Shown here in pieces: positions 17,400 to 26,976 of a stretch of DNA of 64,000 nt. Source of the stretch: JANLYQ01 sp031365725 (GTDB lineage: Bacteria; Actinomycetota; Actinomycetes; JACCUZ01); the NCBI GenBank assembly GCA_031365725.1, contig JANLYQ010000012.1, positions 54,514 to 118,513 of the forward strand, given 5' to 3'. The notes under the pieces were generated by a model. That model was given only the letters and a program-made list of their open reading frames with translations, was not told where the DNA came from and ran no database searches. Made by a program: the position numbers and the translations under genes. Positions within the stretch are counted from its first letter, which is position 1, and each line of letters begins with the position of its first letter.

Positions 17400-20177
17400 C
17401 TAGGTGACGGAGCTCGGCCCCCGCCGTCGACGCCGCCACGCGACGACCAACCCGGCCAGCAGGACGAGCACGATCACGGCAAGCCCCGAGAGGGCGAAGC
17501 CGGCCCGCTCGACGAGACCGAGGCGATAGTCGAGGACAACAGTGGTCCGGCGGTGATCACGCGGTAACGACACCCACATCATCCCGGGTCCGGCCGCGCG
17601 CACCGTCAGCTCGTGACCGCCCGCCGTGGCGTGCCAGTCGGGGGCGAGGTGTTCCTTGACGAGCACCCCTCGGGCATCCGGTCCGACGGTGACCGTGCGG
17701 TGCTCCGAGCTGACGAAGCGGGTGCGAGCAACCACGGGGGCAGTGGCCCGTGCGCCCAGCAGGTTGCCCAGCAGCCGCCCTTCGGTCGCGACCTTCGCCG
17801 AGGCTGCGTGGTAAGGCAGCGCGAAGCCGTCCCAGGTGACGTCGCCCCGACCGAGAGAGTGACTCGCCGCGAGCAACCGTTTGCCACTGGTCAGCACAGC
17901 GGTGCCGCCGGAGATCAGCTGCCCGACTTCGACCTCCCATGTCCCGGACCCGGCGTACGACGGCGGGGCGAAGGCGGTGAGGTCCACACCGGCGAAGGCC
18001 TGGTCGGCGCCTGTGTGCCAGTTCCAACGGTCGATGACGGTGCGTCGGCGCAGTGCGCTGACGGGGAGCAGGGTGCTGTCGGCGGCGAGCAGGTCGCGCG
18101 CCGGTCCGGCAGCATCAGCATCGCTCACGACGAGGTGCCCGCCGCCGGCAGCGTAACGGCGCAGAGTCGACGCGGCAGACCCATCAGCACCAGTGGCGCC
18201 GTAGACCAGCACCGTGTCGTACGCCGAGAGCTCGGTCTGGCTCAGTCCGTCGAGGGTGGCCGGACCTTGCACCGGGATGAGTGCTGTGCTGCCGATGTTG
18301 GCCTGGGCGAGCGCCCGAAGGACGAGGTCGTAGTGCTGCAGGTCGCCGAGGACGAGGACGGTGGGCGCCCGAGAGCCGGACAGCACCGGACCTGGGCCGC
18401 GGACCGAGAAGGTGGCGTAGGGCGACCGCGTCGCGATCGGGGTCAGAGCCGGGTCGGCCTGCTCCCAGTCCAGGGACATGACGCCGGGGTCAGCCATCAC
18501 CCAACCGACAGCGTTCCAGTCGAGCAGGAAATCGCGCACCTCCGGCGACTGGTCCGGAGCGCCCATCAGCGCCTCCTCGAACCACACCTGGTAGTCCTGC
18601 TGGAGGTTGCCGTGGTCCTGGTAGCCGCGGGTCTGCGGCAGTGGGGCGACGGCGTTGACGAAGTTACCGGTCGAGTCCGTCGCCACAGCGAGGCGGTGCT
18701 GGTGGTCGGCGGACGCTGCGGCCGGCAGCCCGGAGGCGCGGAGCAGGTCCCCCCTGCTGCCGTTGGTGCGGTTGCCCGGCGGCAGAGCGGCAGCCGTGCC
18801 CAGCAGCCCGAGTGCGGTCAGCGTCGCCGTGATCGCGAGCACCGGCAGCCGCAACCCGCGCCGGGTCCAGCCCGGGCGTCGACGCAGCACCAGGCCGAGA
18901 CCGATGCCGACGACGCAGCTGAGCAGCCAAGCCGGATAGACGAGGAGGTCGATCGGCTGCAGACCGTTGACGTAGTAGGGGAAGTGGGGCACCAGGTAGC
19001 CGATGAAGCCATAGGCGACGACCCCGGGCACGCCCACTACCAGGACGACCAGCACCCGGGCGGCGAACCCCGAGTCGGCCTGGCGCAGCTTCCACGCGGC
19101 GAGTGCTCGTACCGCAGGTGACGCGGCGTACGGCACGGCGGCGCCGGCCTCCATCGCGAGGAACGTGATCTCGGTCCCGAGCGCCACCTTGTCGCTCATC
19201 GGCACCCGTGGTCGCAGGAGGCCGGCAATCGCCGCACCGACGACAATCACAGCCAGGGGAAGCAGCACCGGAGCAAGGCCGACGAGAGCGGAGCCGGGTG
19301 CCCACAGCAGCATCCGGGCGGTGAGGTTCACCTCCTGGTCCGTCCACGGGCTCTGCGACCGTGGGAGCAGCAGCAGCGGCAGGTAGAAGTAGGCGGAGAG
19401 ACCACCGGTCAGGACCAGGATCCCCACGGCGGCGGCGGCCCGGCGCGGGAGGTCCCACCAGGTGCCGACGACGATCGTGGCGGCGACGAGCACCAGCCCG
19501 GCCATGCCGACCACGGGGTGCATGCTCAGCCCGACAGCGAGACAGACAGCGGTGCCGAGCATCGTGAGTCGGTCGCCGGTGACCGCGACCCGGGCGGCAC
19601 AGGCCACCGCCAGGGCCACCGCGGCGAGACCCATCAGCCGCGGGTAGAGCCCGTAGGTGACCACCTGCGCCCAGACCGTCGGTGTGCCCAGCAGGGCAGC
19701 ACCCGCCACCACGGCGGCCCAGCGACTGTGGCTCGCCGCCCGCACCGTGCCATAGACCCCGACCACGATGCCGAGCACGCCAGCCAGGGCCACGACGTTC
19801 ATCGCCGTGATGGCAGAGACGTGCCCGACGACAGCGACCGCCGCGACGAGCACGTGATAGCCGGGCGGGTAAGACCCGAGGAACGTCGGCATCCCGGAGT
19901 ACCACTCGTAGTTCCACGACACGTGGGGCCAGTTGTCCAGGACGAAGCGGGTCTTGGACAGGTGTCCCCACGCGTCGTTGCCCTCCGGGAAGCCGGTGAA
20001 GGCGTGCACCCGGGCACCGAGCGCGAGGGTGAGCGCCAGCAGGGCGAGCAGGTCCAGAAAGGTGCGTGCCGCGCTGCGGACCCCGGCCGGTGCACGAAAG
20101 GTCGGCCTACGGGCGTCCGGGTGAGGTTCCGGGGTTCGGGCAGACGGCACGGCAGCAGGGGGCGCAGTCGTCGCCAT
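17400..20177 (-). CDS. Large polytopic membrane protein, GT-C / PTPS-related type
   Basis: 925 residues from the ATG at 20177; the frame is open to 20366, but the extra N-terminus is Arg-rich and lacks family character. An ATG at 20249 is a second option. About 12-13 predicted membrane segments fill residues 40-480, with an acidic first loop (FPEGNDAWGH) as in GT-C lipid-linked-sugar transferases. A large extracytoplasmic domain (about 490-890) and one C-terminal membrane segment followed by RRRRRG complete it. It resembles uncharacterised actinobacterial membrane proteins sometimes labelled 6-pyruvoyl-tetrahydropterin-synthase-related. Transfer of a sugar from a polyprenyl carrier outside the membrane would fit the neighbours but is unproven. 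Confidence 0.75.
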   Translation of the reverse strand: MATTAPPAAVPSARTPEPHPDARRPTFRAPAGVRSAARTFLDLLALLALTLALGARVHAFTGFPEGNDAWGHLSKTRFVLDNWPHVSWNYEWYSGMPTFLGSYPPGYHVLVAAVAVVGHVSAITAMNVVALAGVLGIVVGVYGTVRAASHSRWAAVVAGAALLGTPTVWAQVVTYGLYPRLMGLAAVALAVACAARVAVTGDRLTMLGTAVCLAVGLSMHPVVGMAGLVLVAATIVVGTWWDLPRRAAAAVGILVLTGGLSAYFYLPLLLLPRSQSPWTDQEVNLTARMLLWAPGSALVGLAPVLLPLAVIVVGAAIAGLLRPRVPMSDKVALGTEITFLAMEAGAAVPYAASPAVRALAAWKLRQADSGFAARVLVVLVVGVPGVVAYGFIGYLVPHFPYYVNGLQPIDLLVYPAWLLSCVVGIGLGLVLRRRPGWTRRGLRLPVLAITATLTALGLLGTAAALPPGNRTNGSRGDLLRASGLPAAASADHQHRLAVATDSTGNFVNAVAPLPQTRGYQDHGNLQQDYQVWFEEALMGAPDQSPEVRDFLLDWNAVGWVMADPGVMSLDWEQADPALTPIATRSPYATFSVRGPGPVLSGSRAPTVLVLGDLQHYDLVLRALAQANIGSTALIPVQGPATLDGLSQTELSAYDTVLVYGATGADGSAASTLRRYAAGGGHLVVSDADAAGPARDLLAADSTLLPVSALRRRTVIDRWNWHTGADQAFAGVDLTAFAPPSYAGSGTWEVEVGQLISGGTAVLTSGKRLLAASHSLGRGDVTWDGFALPYHAASAKVATEGRLLGNLLGARATAPVVARTRFVSSEHRTVTVGPDARGVLVKEHLAPDWHATAGGHELTVRAAGPGMMWVSLPRDHRRTTVVLDYRLGLVERAGFALSGLAVIVLVLLAGLVVAWRRRRRGPSSVT

Positions 20178-20289
20178 GGCGGTGCGCCCTCGTTCCGAGA
20201 GTCGGCCCCCGCGACGGTCGCGGCGGGCGGAATGATCTCGGGAAGCCATCGGCACCGACCGCCCCGATCCTGAGGCGCGGGGTCCGTCG

Positions 20290-20295
20290 TATCGT
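20290..20295 (+). promoter_or_regulatory. -10 box of a probable leaderless amidase transcript
   Basis: TATCGT ends 6 nt before the ATG at 20302, and no ribosome site is present. This is the TANNNT-to-start spacing typical of leaderless actinobacterial mRNAs. Confidence 0.5.
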
Positions 20296-20301
20296 GCGCA
20301 G

Positions 20302-21717
20302 ATGCCGAGCACCGCCGACGACCTCGACCTGGAGACCGTCGGTGTTGCCCAGGTGGCGATGGCCATGGCGCAGGGCCGAGTGACCAGTGCCGACCTCGTG
20401 GCCGGCTATCTCGCCCGGATCGACGCGCTCGACCGCCGGGGGCCGGCCGTCCACGCGATCAGGTGCATCAACCCGGACGCGGAGATCGACGCGCGCCGGC
20501 TCGACGCCGAGCGCCGGGACGGTCGCCTACGCAGTCCCCTGCACGGCGTACCGGTGCTGATCAAGGACAACATCGACGTGGCTGGGCTGCCGACCACGGC
20601 GGGTGCGCTCGCTCTGGCCGAGTCGGTCCCGGCCGATGACGCCCCGCTGGTCACCCGGCTGCGCGACGCAGGAGCCGTCGTGCTGGGCAAGACCAATCTC
20701 ACCGAGCTCGCCAACTTCCTGGCGCAGCAGATGCCCAGCGGCTACTCGTCGCTGGGTGGGCAGGTCCTCAATCCCTATGACGTGAGCCTGACGCCCTGCG
20801 GGTCCAGCAGCGGCTCGGGTGCGGCGGCCACTCTCGGGCTCGCGACTGTCACGGTCGGCACCGAGACCGACGGCTCGATCATCTGCCCCAGCGGCGCGAT
20901 GAGCCTGGTCGGTCTCAAGCCGACGGTCGGGGTCGTGCCGGGGGCCGGCATCCTGCCGATCGCGACCAGCCAGGACTGTGCCGGGCCGATGTGCCGCACG
21001 GTCGCCGATGCCGCGGCGTTGTTCGCGGTGCTGTCCGGCGACGGTGACACCGCGCCGGTGCAGGCGACCGACCTGACCGGCGTACGGCTGGCGGTGCCGC
21101 CGTCTCCCGACGACCTGCACGAGGACGACCGCGAGCTGTACGCCGCCGCGCTGCAGGTGCTGCGTGACCTCGGCGCCGTGGTGGTCGAGGTACCGGCGCT
21201 GCCGGAGACCGACGAGATGCCGGTGCTGACCTATGAGTTCGCCCGGGACGTCGACGCCTATCTGGCCCGGCTCCCTGCGGGTGCGCCGATCCGCACGATG
21301 GCCCAGTTGGCGGCGTGGAACGAGGCGCACGCGACCGAGGCGTTGAAGTTCGGTCAGGCCCACGTGACGGCTGCGCTTGCCGTCGACCACGCAGGGGACC
21401 GCGCTGCGTACCTGACCCATCGGGCCCGCGACGTCGCGATGGCCGGTGAGCACGGCATCGACGCGACGCTGGCGGCGTCTGGAACGGCGGCGATCGTCAC
21501 GCCCTCCTGGCACGGGGCGGGACCGGCGGCGCGCGCCGGCTATCCGAGCCTGGTCGTGCCTGCCGGCTACCGGCGGTCTGGCCGGCGTCCGTTCGGCGTC
21601 ACGCTCGTCGGACCGGCCCACGCCGAGCGTCGGCTGCTCGGCATCGGCCTGGCGTTCGAGTCGGCGGCCGATGCCCGGCGACCGGTCCGCGAGGTCAACC
21701 CGTCCCTTCAGCCGTGA
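20302..21717 (+). CDS. Amidase (amidase-signature family)
   Basis: 471 residues. The Ser-cisSer-Lys triad is visible: Lys88 in VLIKDN, the cis-serine in CGSSSGSG (about residue 169) and the nucleophile Ser192 in GTETDGSII. These enzymes hydrolyse carboxylic amides to acid and ammonia. The protein is complete, with the conserved VGLKPTVG and the DCAGPMCRTVADAA stretch. It is not the GatA subunit, since gatB and gatC are not adjacent and the length and flanks resemble stand-alone amidases. The substrate is unknown. The gene is preceded by a leaderless-type promoter and followed by a GT2-GtrA gene 73 bp on. Confidence 0.92.
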   Translation: MPSTADDLDLETVGVAQVAMAMAQGRVTSADLVAGYLARIDALDRRGPAVHAIRCINPDAEIDARRLDAERRDGRLRSPLHGVPVLIKDNIDVAGLPTTAGALALAESVPADDAPLVTRLRDAGAVVLGKTNLTELANFLAQQMPSGYSSLGGQVLNPYDVSLTPCGSSSGSGAAATLGLATVTVGTETDGSIICPSGAMSLVGLKPTVGVVPGAGILPIATSQDCAGPMCRTVADAAALFAVLSGDGDTAPVQATDLTGVRLAVPPSPDDLHEDDRELYAAALQVLRDLGAVVVEVPALPETDEMPVLTYEFARDVDAYLARLPAGAPIRTMAQLAAWNEAHATEALKFGQAHVTAALAVDHAGDRAAYLTHRARDVAMAGEHGIDATLAASGTAAIVTPSWHGAGPAARAGYPSLVVPAGYRRSGRRPFGVTLVGPAHAERRLLGIGLAFESAADARRPVREVNPSLQP

Positions 21718-21790
21718 TCACTACCCGGCTGGCGACTACACCTCGGGCGGCAGCACGCCGAGGAGACGGGATGATCGCAGGAAAGCTCTG

Positions 21791-22924
21791 ATGGTGCCGC
21801 ACGTCACCGTGGTCGTGCCGACGTTCAACGAGCGCGGCAACATCGAGGAGCTGGTGACACGCCTGCAAGACGCGTTGGCCGGCATCTCCTCGGAGATCGT
21901 GTTCGTCGACGACTCGACCGACGACACCTCCGAGGTGGTGCAGCGCGTGGCTGCCCGGCGACCCGGCGTTCGTCTGGTGCGGCGTGTCGGTGACGAACGG
22001 ATCGGTGGCCTGGCAGGCGCGGTCACCCGCGGCATCGCCGAGGCACACGGCACCTGGGTCGTGGTGATGGACGGCGACCTGCAGCACCCGCCGGAGCTCG
22101 TGCCGCTGCTGCTTGCCGTCGGCGAGCGTGAGGACGCCGATCTCGTCGTCGCCAGCAGGTACGTCGGTCAGGGTGACGCCTCCGGGCTCAGCTCGTCCTG
22201 GCGCCGGACGGTCAGCAGCGCGTCGACGGTCCTGGCGCGGACGCTGTTCCCACGCCGGGTCGGGCGACTGTGCACCGATCCGATGACCGGCTTCTTCTCC
22301 GTCTCGCGCGCGGCGGTCGACCTGACCCGCCTGCGCCCGCGCGGCTTCAAGATCCTGCTGGAGATCCTCGCCAGTCATCACCTGCGGGTGCAGGAGGTGC
22401 CGTTCGTCTTCGGCACCCGGCACTCGGGTGCGAGCAAGGCGTCGTGGCGCCAGGGTGCGGAGTTCGTCCACCAGCTGCTGTCGCTGCGAGCCGGTCGGAT
22501 GTTGCGCTTCGCCGCTGTGGGCGCGACCGGCGTGGTCGTCAACCTCGCGGTGATGTCCTTGCTGCTGCACCGCGGCCTGCACTACGTGCCCGCCAGCCTG
22601 CTGTCCACCGAGGTCGCGATCATCAGCAACTTCCTGCTGCAGGAGCGGTTCGTCTTCCGGTCGCGCAACCACGCGGCGTCCTGGCGTCGTCGTACGGCGA
22701 TGTCCTTGGCGTTGAACAACCTCGACAACGTGGCACGCGTGCCGTTGTTGCTGCTGCTGGTTGGGATGCTCGGACTGCCCGTCCTGCTGGCGCAGGGGCT
22801 CGCGGTCGGTGTCGGCTTCGCGTTCAGGTTCGCGTTGCTGACCCGGGTCATTTATGCCGCGCGCCGTCTGCCCGAGGCGCCGCTCGCCATGCCCGAGCCG
22901 TACGACGCCGAGGCCGCTGCCTGA
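21791..22924 (+). CDS. GT2 polyprenyl-phosphate glycosyltransferase with GtrA domain
   Basis: 377 residues from an ATG with AGGAAAG at 21779-21785. Residues 1-230 are a dolichol-phosphate-mannose-synthase-like GT2 domain (VTVVVPTFNERGNIEEL, FVDDSTDD, and the donor/metal motif VMDGDLQHPPEL). Residues 235-365 are a four-helix GtrA domain (LRFAAVGATGVVVNL, EVAIISNFLLQERFVF). Such proteins transfer a sugar from a nucleotide to polyprenyl phosphate, and the GtrA part may help flip the product outward. It could supply lipid-linked sugar to the GT-C-like protein nearby. That link is inference. Confidence 0.92.
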   Translation: MVPHVTVVVPTFNERGNIEELVTRLQDALAGISSEIVFVDDSTDDTSEVVQRVAARRPGVRLVRRVGDERIGGLAGAVTRGIAEAHGTWVVVMDGDLQHPPELVPLLLAVGEREDADLVVASRYVGQGDASGLSSSWRRTVSSASTVLARTLFPRRVGRLCTDPMTGFFSVSRAAVDLTRLRPRGFKILLEILASHHLRVQEVPFVFGTRHSGASKASWRQGAEFVHQLLSLRAGRMLRFAAVGATGVVVNLAVMSLLLHRGLHYVPASLLSTEVAIISNFLLQERFVFRSRNHAASWRRRTAMSLALNNLDNVARVPLLLLLVGMLGLPVLLAQGLAVGVGFAFRFALLTRVIYAARRLPEAPLAMPEPYDAEAAA

Positions 22925-22955
22925 CTCGTCCCTGCGCGGTCCTAGCCGCTGACCT

Positions 22956-23675
22956 TCATGCGGTCGAGACCACAAAGAAGCGCTCTGCGACATGGCCTGC
23001 GGGCAGTCCGGCCGCCTTGGCGTTCTGACCGCCCCAGTCGCGCAGCCGGGCCTCGAGGTCGTCCATGTGCGCGGTCTGGCTCTCGTGGGCCCGCAGGGCA
23101 GCGATCTTCGTGTCGAAGCGGTCGGAAATGTCGACGGTGTGGTTGTTGTCGGGGTGAGCCATCACCCAGGTCTCCTCTGCGGCCCACGCCTCGAGGCCCT
23201 CGTCAGCCAACAACGAGGTGTGCGCGAACGGGTTGCGCGCGTCGGGATAGACCGCTGCGATCGCCGCGACTCCGGCCGCGAGGTGGTCGGGGTGGCTCGC
23301 ACCGATGCGCAGCCAGTTGCGGTCGGGAGACTGGATCAGCATCCGCTGGGGACGCACCTGCCGGATCAGCCGGCTGATGTCGCGCCGCAGGTCCTGGGTC
23401 GCCTCGAGGGCCCCGTCGCGATAGCCGAGGAAGCGCACGTCGGTCACGCCGACCACCGCCCCGGCCGACCGCTGCTCGGCCTGCCGGATGCCGGGGATGT
23501 CCGAGCGCGGCACATCGGGGTCGAAGCCGCCCGCGTCACCGTCGGTGCAGATGCAGTAGACGACCTCGATGCCGGCGGCGGTCCAGCCCGCGATCGTGCC
23601 GGACGCGCCGAAGTCCACGTCATCGGGGTGCGCCGTCACGACGAGTACCCGCTCGACCTGGCTGTCGTCCAGCAC
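22956..23675 (-). CDS. PIG-L (LmbE) family N-deacetylase
   Basis: 239 residues. The zinc site AHPDD is at residues 15-19 and a second conserved motif ASHPDHLA follows in the middle. The family removes N-acetyl groups from sugar derivatives; actinobacterial members include MshB and Mca of mycothiol metabolism. This protein is shorter than MshB/Mca (about 290 residues) and lacks enough distinguishing sequence, so I leave it at family level. It is convergent with the GT2-GtrA gene and divergent from pcrA. Confidence 0.88.
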   Translation of the reverse strand: MLDDSQVERVLVVTAHPDDVDFGASGTIAGWTAAGIEVVYCICTDGDAGGFDPDVPRSDIPGIRQAEQRSAGAVVGVTDVRFLGYRDGALEATQDLRRDISRLIRQVRPQRMLIQSPDRNWLRIGASHPDHLAAGVAAIAAVYPDARNPFAHTSLLADEGLEAWAAEETWVMAHPDNNHTVDISDRFDTKIAALRAHESQTAHMDDLEARLRDWGGQNAKAAGLPAGHVAERFFVVSTA

Positions 23676-23784
23676 GTGAAGATCCTCTCGTCGACGGTGG
23701 TGGTCCAGCCGGGTGGCCTCGGGGCGGAGATCATCGTAAGCAGCCCGGCCGCTGTCCGGCCCGACGCCTAGACTCAGGCCCTAG

Positions 23785-26085
23785 ATGAGCACCCTCTTCG
23801 ACGACACGTTCCCGCTGGCCCCGGGAGGCTCTGCGGCGCCCCGGCTGGCCCACCACGACGGTCCGCGGCCCGCGACCGCGGCGCTCCTCGACGGCCTCAA
23901 TCCTGAGCAACGGGCGGCCGTCGTCCACGAGGGCAGCCCGCTGCTGATCGTCGCCGGCGCGGGCTCCGGCAAGACCCGGGTGCTCACTCATCGCATCGCC
24001 TACCTGCTCGGCGAGCGGCACGTCCACCCCGGTGCGGTCCTCGCGATCACTTTCACCAACAAGGCTGCGGGGGAGATGAAGGAGCGGGTGGCTGCTCTGG
24101 TCGGTGGCCGCGCCAAGATCATGTGGGTCAGCACGTTCCACTCGGCGTGCGTGCGCATCCTGCGTCGCGAGGCCGCCCACCTGGGCATGAAGTCAACGTT
24201 CTCGATCTACGACCAGGCCGACGCGCAACGGTTGATGACCTTGGTCTGCCGCGACCTCGACCTCGATCCCAAGCGCTATCCGCCGCGGTCCTTCTCCACC
24301 CAGGTCAGCAACCTCAAGAACGAGCTGGTCGACCACGAGACCTTCCGCAGCCGGGCCGAGACGCACATGGAGCAGACCCTCGCCGAGGCCTACGGGCTCT
24401 ACCAGCGGCGGCTGCACGAGGCCAACGCCTTCGACTTCGACGACCTGATCATGACGACGGTCCATCTGCTCCAAGCGTTTCCGGATGTGGCTGAGCACTA
24501 CCGCCGCCGGTTCCGCCACGTGCTTGTCGACGAGTACCAGGACACCAACCACGCGCAGTACGTCCTGGTCCGTGAGCTCGTCACCGGCCCCGACCCGGGC
24601 GAGCTCTGCGTCGTCGGTGACGCCGACCAGTCGATCTATGCCTTCCGCGGCGCCACGATCCGCAACATCCTCGACTTCGAGCAGGACTATCCCTCGGCCA
24701 CCACGATCCTGCTGGAGCAGAACTACCGCTCCACCCAGACGATCCTGTCCGCCGCGAATGCTGTCATCTCGCGCAATGCCGGCCGCAAGCCCAAGAACCT
24801 GTGGTCCGACGCGGGCGACGGTGCGCAGATCGTCGGCTACGTCGCCGACAACGAGCACGACGAGGCCTCCTTCGTCGCCCAGGAGGTCGACCGGCTCACC
24901 GACAACGACGGCGTGCTGCCCTCGCACGTCGCGATCTTCTACCGCACCAACGCGCAGTCCCGGGTCTTCGAAGAAGTCTTCATCCGGGTCGGCCTGCCCT
25001 ACAAGGTCGTAGGCGGCGTGCGGTTCTACGAGCGGCGCGAGGTGCGGGACTCCCTGGCCTACCTCCGGGTCCTGGCCAACCCGGCCGACACGGTGTCGCT
25101 GCGGCGGATCCTCAACGTACCCAAGCGTGGCATCGGCGACCGCGCCGAGGCCTGCCTCGAAGCCCTCGCCCAACGCGAGAACCTCACCTTCGCCCAGGCG
25201 TTGGCCCGGTGCGAGGACGCCTACGGCCTGGTGGCTCGCTCGCTGACCGCCGTACAGTCCTTTCGCACCCTGATGGACGAGCTCGGCACGTTGGTCGAAG
25301 CCGGTACGTCGCCGGCCACGGTGCTCGAAGCCGTGCTCGACCGCACTGGCATGGCGGCCGAGCTCGCGTCCTCGCCGGACCCGCAGGACCAGACCCGGGT
25401 CGAGAACCTCCAGGAGCTGGTGGCTGTCGCGCGTGAGTTCGAGGAGGCCAATCCGGAGGGCACCCTTGTCGACTTCATGGAGACCGTCGCGCTGGTCGCC
25501 GACTCCGACCAGATCCCGGACGCCCCCGGCGACGACGGCGCGGTGCAGCGTCATGAAGGCGTCGTCACCCTCATGACGCTGCACACCGCCAAGGGCCTGG
25601 AGTTCCCCGTCGTGTTCCTCACCGGCCTCGAGGACGGCGTCTTCCCCCACCTGCGCTCCCTCGGTGACCCGGCTGAGCTCGAGGAGGAACGACGTCTCGC
25701 GTACGTCGGCATCACCCGCGCCCGCGAGCGTCTCTACCTCAGCCGGTCGACCGTGCGCAGCGCCTGGGGCGCCCCGCAGGCCAACCCGCCCTCACGCTTC
25801 CTCGACGAGATCCCCGAGGCGCTGCTGGACTGGCGGCGGCTGGTGTCGTCGGTGACCAGCGTCCCCGCGGTGGCGGCGATGGCCGCGCGGCCAGGGGTGC
25901 ACTCGCCGGGCAACCGGGTGGTCGTGCACCTGGAGCCCGGCGACCGCGTCACCCACGACACGTTCGGTCTGGGTTCGGTCGTCTCGGTCGAGGGGGTCGG
26001 CGAGCGGGCTGTCGCGTCGGTGGACTTCCGCACCGGCGGGGTCAAGCGGCTGCTGCTGCGCTACGCCCCGGTGGAAAAACTCTGA
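23785..26085 (+). CDS. pcrA: ATP-dependent DNA helicase PcrA/UvrD
   Basis: 766 residues, a superfamily 1A helicase. Motifs in order: the Q motif LNPEQRAAV, Walker A AGAGSGKTRVL (Lys63), ITFTNKAAGEMKERV (Ia), VDEYQDTN (II), GDADQSIYAFRGA (III), LEQNYRST (IV), TLMTLHTAKGLEF (V) and YVGITRARERLYL (VI). The C-terminus (VTHDTFGLGSVVSVEG) is the Tudor-like domain that contacts RNA polymerase in PcrA. It unwinds DNA 3' to 5' in repair and in resolving transcription-replication conflicts. A TAGACT box at 23769-23774 lies 10 nt before the ATG, so the leader is very short or absent. Complete and typical. Confidence 0.97.
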   Translation: MSTLFDDTFPLAPGGSAAPRLAHHDGPRPATAALLDGLNPEQRAAVVHEGSPLLIVAGAGSGKTRVLTHRIAYLLGERHVHPGAVLAITFTNKAAGEMKERVAALVGGRAKIMWVSTFHSACVRILRREAAHLGMKSTFSIYDQADAQRLMTLVCRDLDLDPKRYPPRSFSTQVSNLKNELVDHETFRSRAETHMEQTLAEAYGLYQRRLHEANAFDFDDLIMTTVHLLQAFPDVAEHYRRRFRHVLVDEYQDTNHAQYVLVRELVTGPDPGELCVVGDADQSIYAFRGATIRNILDFEQDYPSATTILLEQNYRSTQTILSAANAVISRNAGRKPKNLWSDAGDGAQIVGYVADNEHDEASFVAQEVDRLTDNDGVLPSHVAIFYRTNAQSRVFEEVFIRVGLPYKVVGGVRFYERREVRDSLAYLRVLANPADTVSLRRILNVPKRGIGDRAEACLEALAQRENLTFAQALARCEDAYGLVARSLTAVQSFRTLMDELGTLVEAGTSPATVLEAVLDRTGMAAELASSPDPQDQTRVENLQELVAVAREFEEANPEGTLVDFMETVALVADSDQIPDAPGDDGAVQRHEGVVTLMTLHTAKGLEFPVVFLTGLEDGVFPHLRSLGDPAELEEERRLAYVGITRARERLYLSRSTVRSAWGAPQANPPSRFLDEIPEALLDWRRLVSSVTSVPAVAAMAARPGVHSPGNRVVVHLEPGDRVTHDTFGLGSVVSVEGVGERAVASVDFRTGGVKRLLLRYAPVEKL

Positions 26086-26096
26086 CCGTTGCAGAA

Positions 26097-26831
26097 TCAG
26101 GCGCGGATGCCGTGCTCGCGCAGCCAGGTCAGCGGGGGCACCGGGTCGCCGTTGTGGGGCCGGATCTCGAAGTGCAGGTGCGGGCCGGTGACGTTGCCGG
26201 TGGCCCCGATGCGGCCGATGACCTGACCGGCCTTGACTGGTCCGCTGGTGACCTCGAAGGAGGACATGTGGGCGTACCAGCTGACGGTGCCGTCCGGGTG
26301 CTCGATCGCGATCTTGTTGCCGTAGGAGCCCTCGTAACCAGCAAAGATGATCTTGCCGTCGCCGATGGCGCGGATCGGGGTGCCGACGGGGGCGGCAAAG
26401 TCCTGACCGGTGTGGGCCCTGCTCCACAGCCCTACGTCGCCGAAGCCGGCCGTGAGCTGGTAGTGCTCGACCGGGAGCACCCAGACCGGGAGCAGCGCCT
26501 CGGCCGCCTTGCGGGCCGCCTCGGCCGACTTCTGCAGCTGGACGACCGCGCTGGCTCGGACCGTGCGCAGCCGGCTGGCCCGCGACTCCTGCTGCTGGGC
26601 GAGGGTCGTGCGCAGCCGGGTGGCGGCGACGGCACTCGCCAGCTGGAGCTTGCCGTTGACGACCGTGACTCCCGCCTGCGGGGCGCTCCGCCCGTGTGCT
26701 GCGCCGATGGCGCCGGGCACGTTGATGCCGCTGACCGTGAAGACGGCCAGCGTCGCAGCGGTCACATACGCAGGCCGGCTGGTGCTCGTGGGCTTGCGGT
26801 GACGTCCGCGGTGCGGGCGGCGTGGGGGCAC
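26097..26831 (-). CDS. M23 (LytM-type) metallopeptidase, cell-wall hydrolase
   Basis: 244 residues from a GTG. A basic N-terminus precedes a single membrane or signal segment (YVTAATLAVFTVSGINVPGA, about residues 23-42), then a coiled region (ARKAAEALLPV and preceding Gln/Arg-rich helix) and the C-terminal LytM domain. The zinc ligands are seen in HTGQDFAAPVGTPI (His and Asp) and LHFEIRPH (HxH as HLH). It would cut peptidoglycan cross-bridges, or act as an EnvC/NlpD-like activator, though the intact zinc motifs favour enzyme activity. It is convergent with pcrA, with only 11 bp between stops. Confidence 0.9.
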   Translation of the reverse strand: MPPRRPHRGRHRKPTSTSRPAYVTAATLAVFTVSGINVPGAIGAAHGRSAPQAGVTVVNGKLQLASAVAATRLRTTLAQQQESRASRLRTVRASAVVQLQKSAEAARKAAEALLPVWVLPVEHYQLTAGFGDVGLWSRAHTGQDFAAPVGTPIRAIGDGKIIFAGYEGSYGNKIAIEHPDGTVSWYAHMSSFEVTSGPVKAGQVIGRIGATGNVTGPHLHFEIRPHNGDPVPPLTWLREHGIRA

Positions 26832-26976
26832 GGGTGGATTCAGCCTCGTCGTCGGGGGGGCGGGGAGACCCGAGTGACGATAACGAACCGATCACGCTGA
26901 CGACCAGCGCCGACCTGGTTCACACATTGTTCAACGACCGGTCGAGTCGCCCCGTCAGCGACCGGTCCGCTCCCTC

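Noticed and set aside
20302..21717. GatA subunit of the tRNA amidotransferase
   Set aside because: There are no gatB or gatC neighbours, and the flanking sequence around the triad resembles stand-alone amidases.
26832..26976. Cyclic di-AMP (ydaO) riboswitch ahead of the M23 peptidase
   Set aside because: Such switches often precede wall-hydrolase genes, and GGCTGAATCC is slightly suggestive, but the other conserved blocks of the class are not found.
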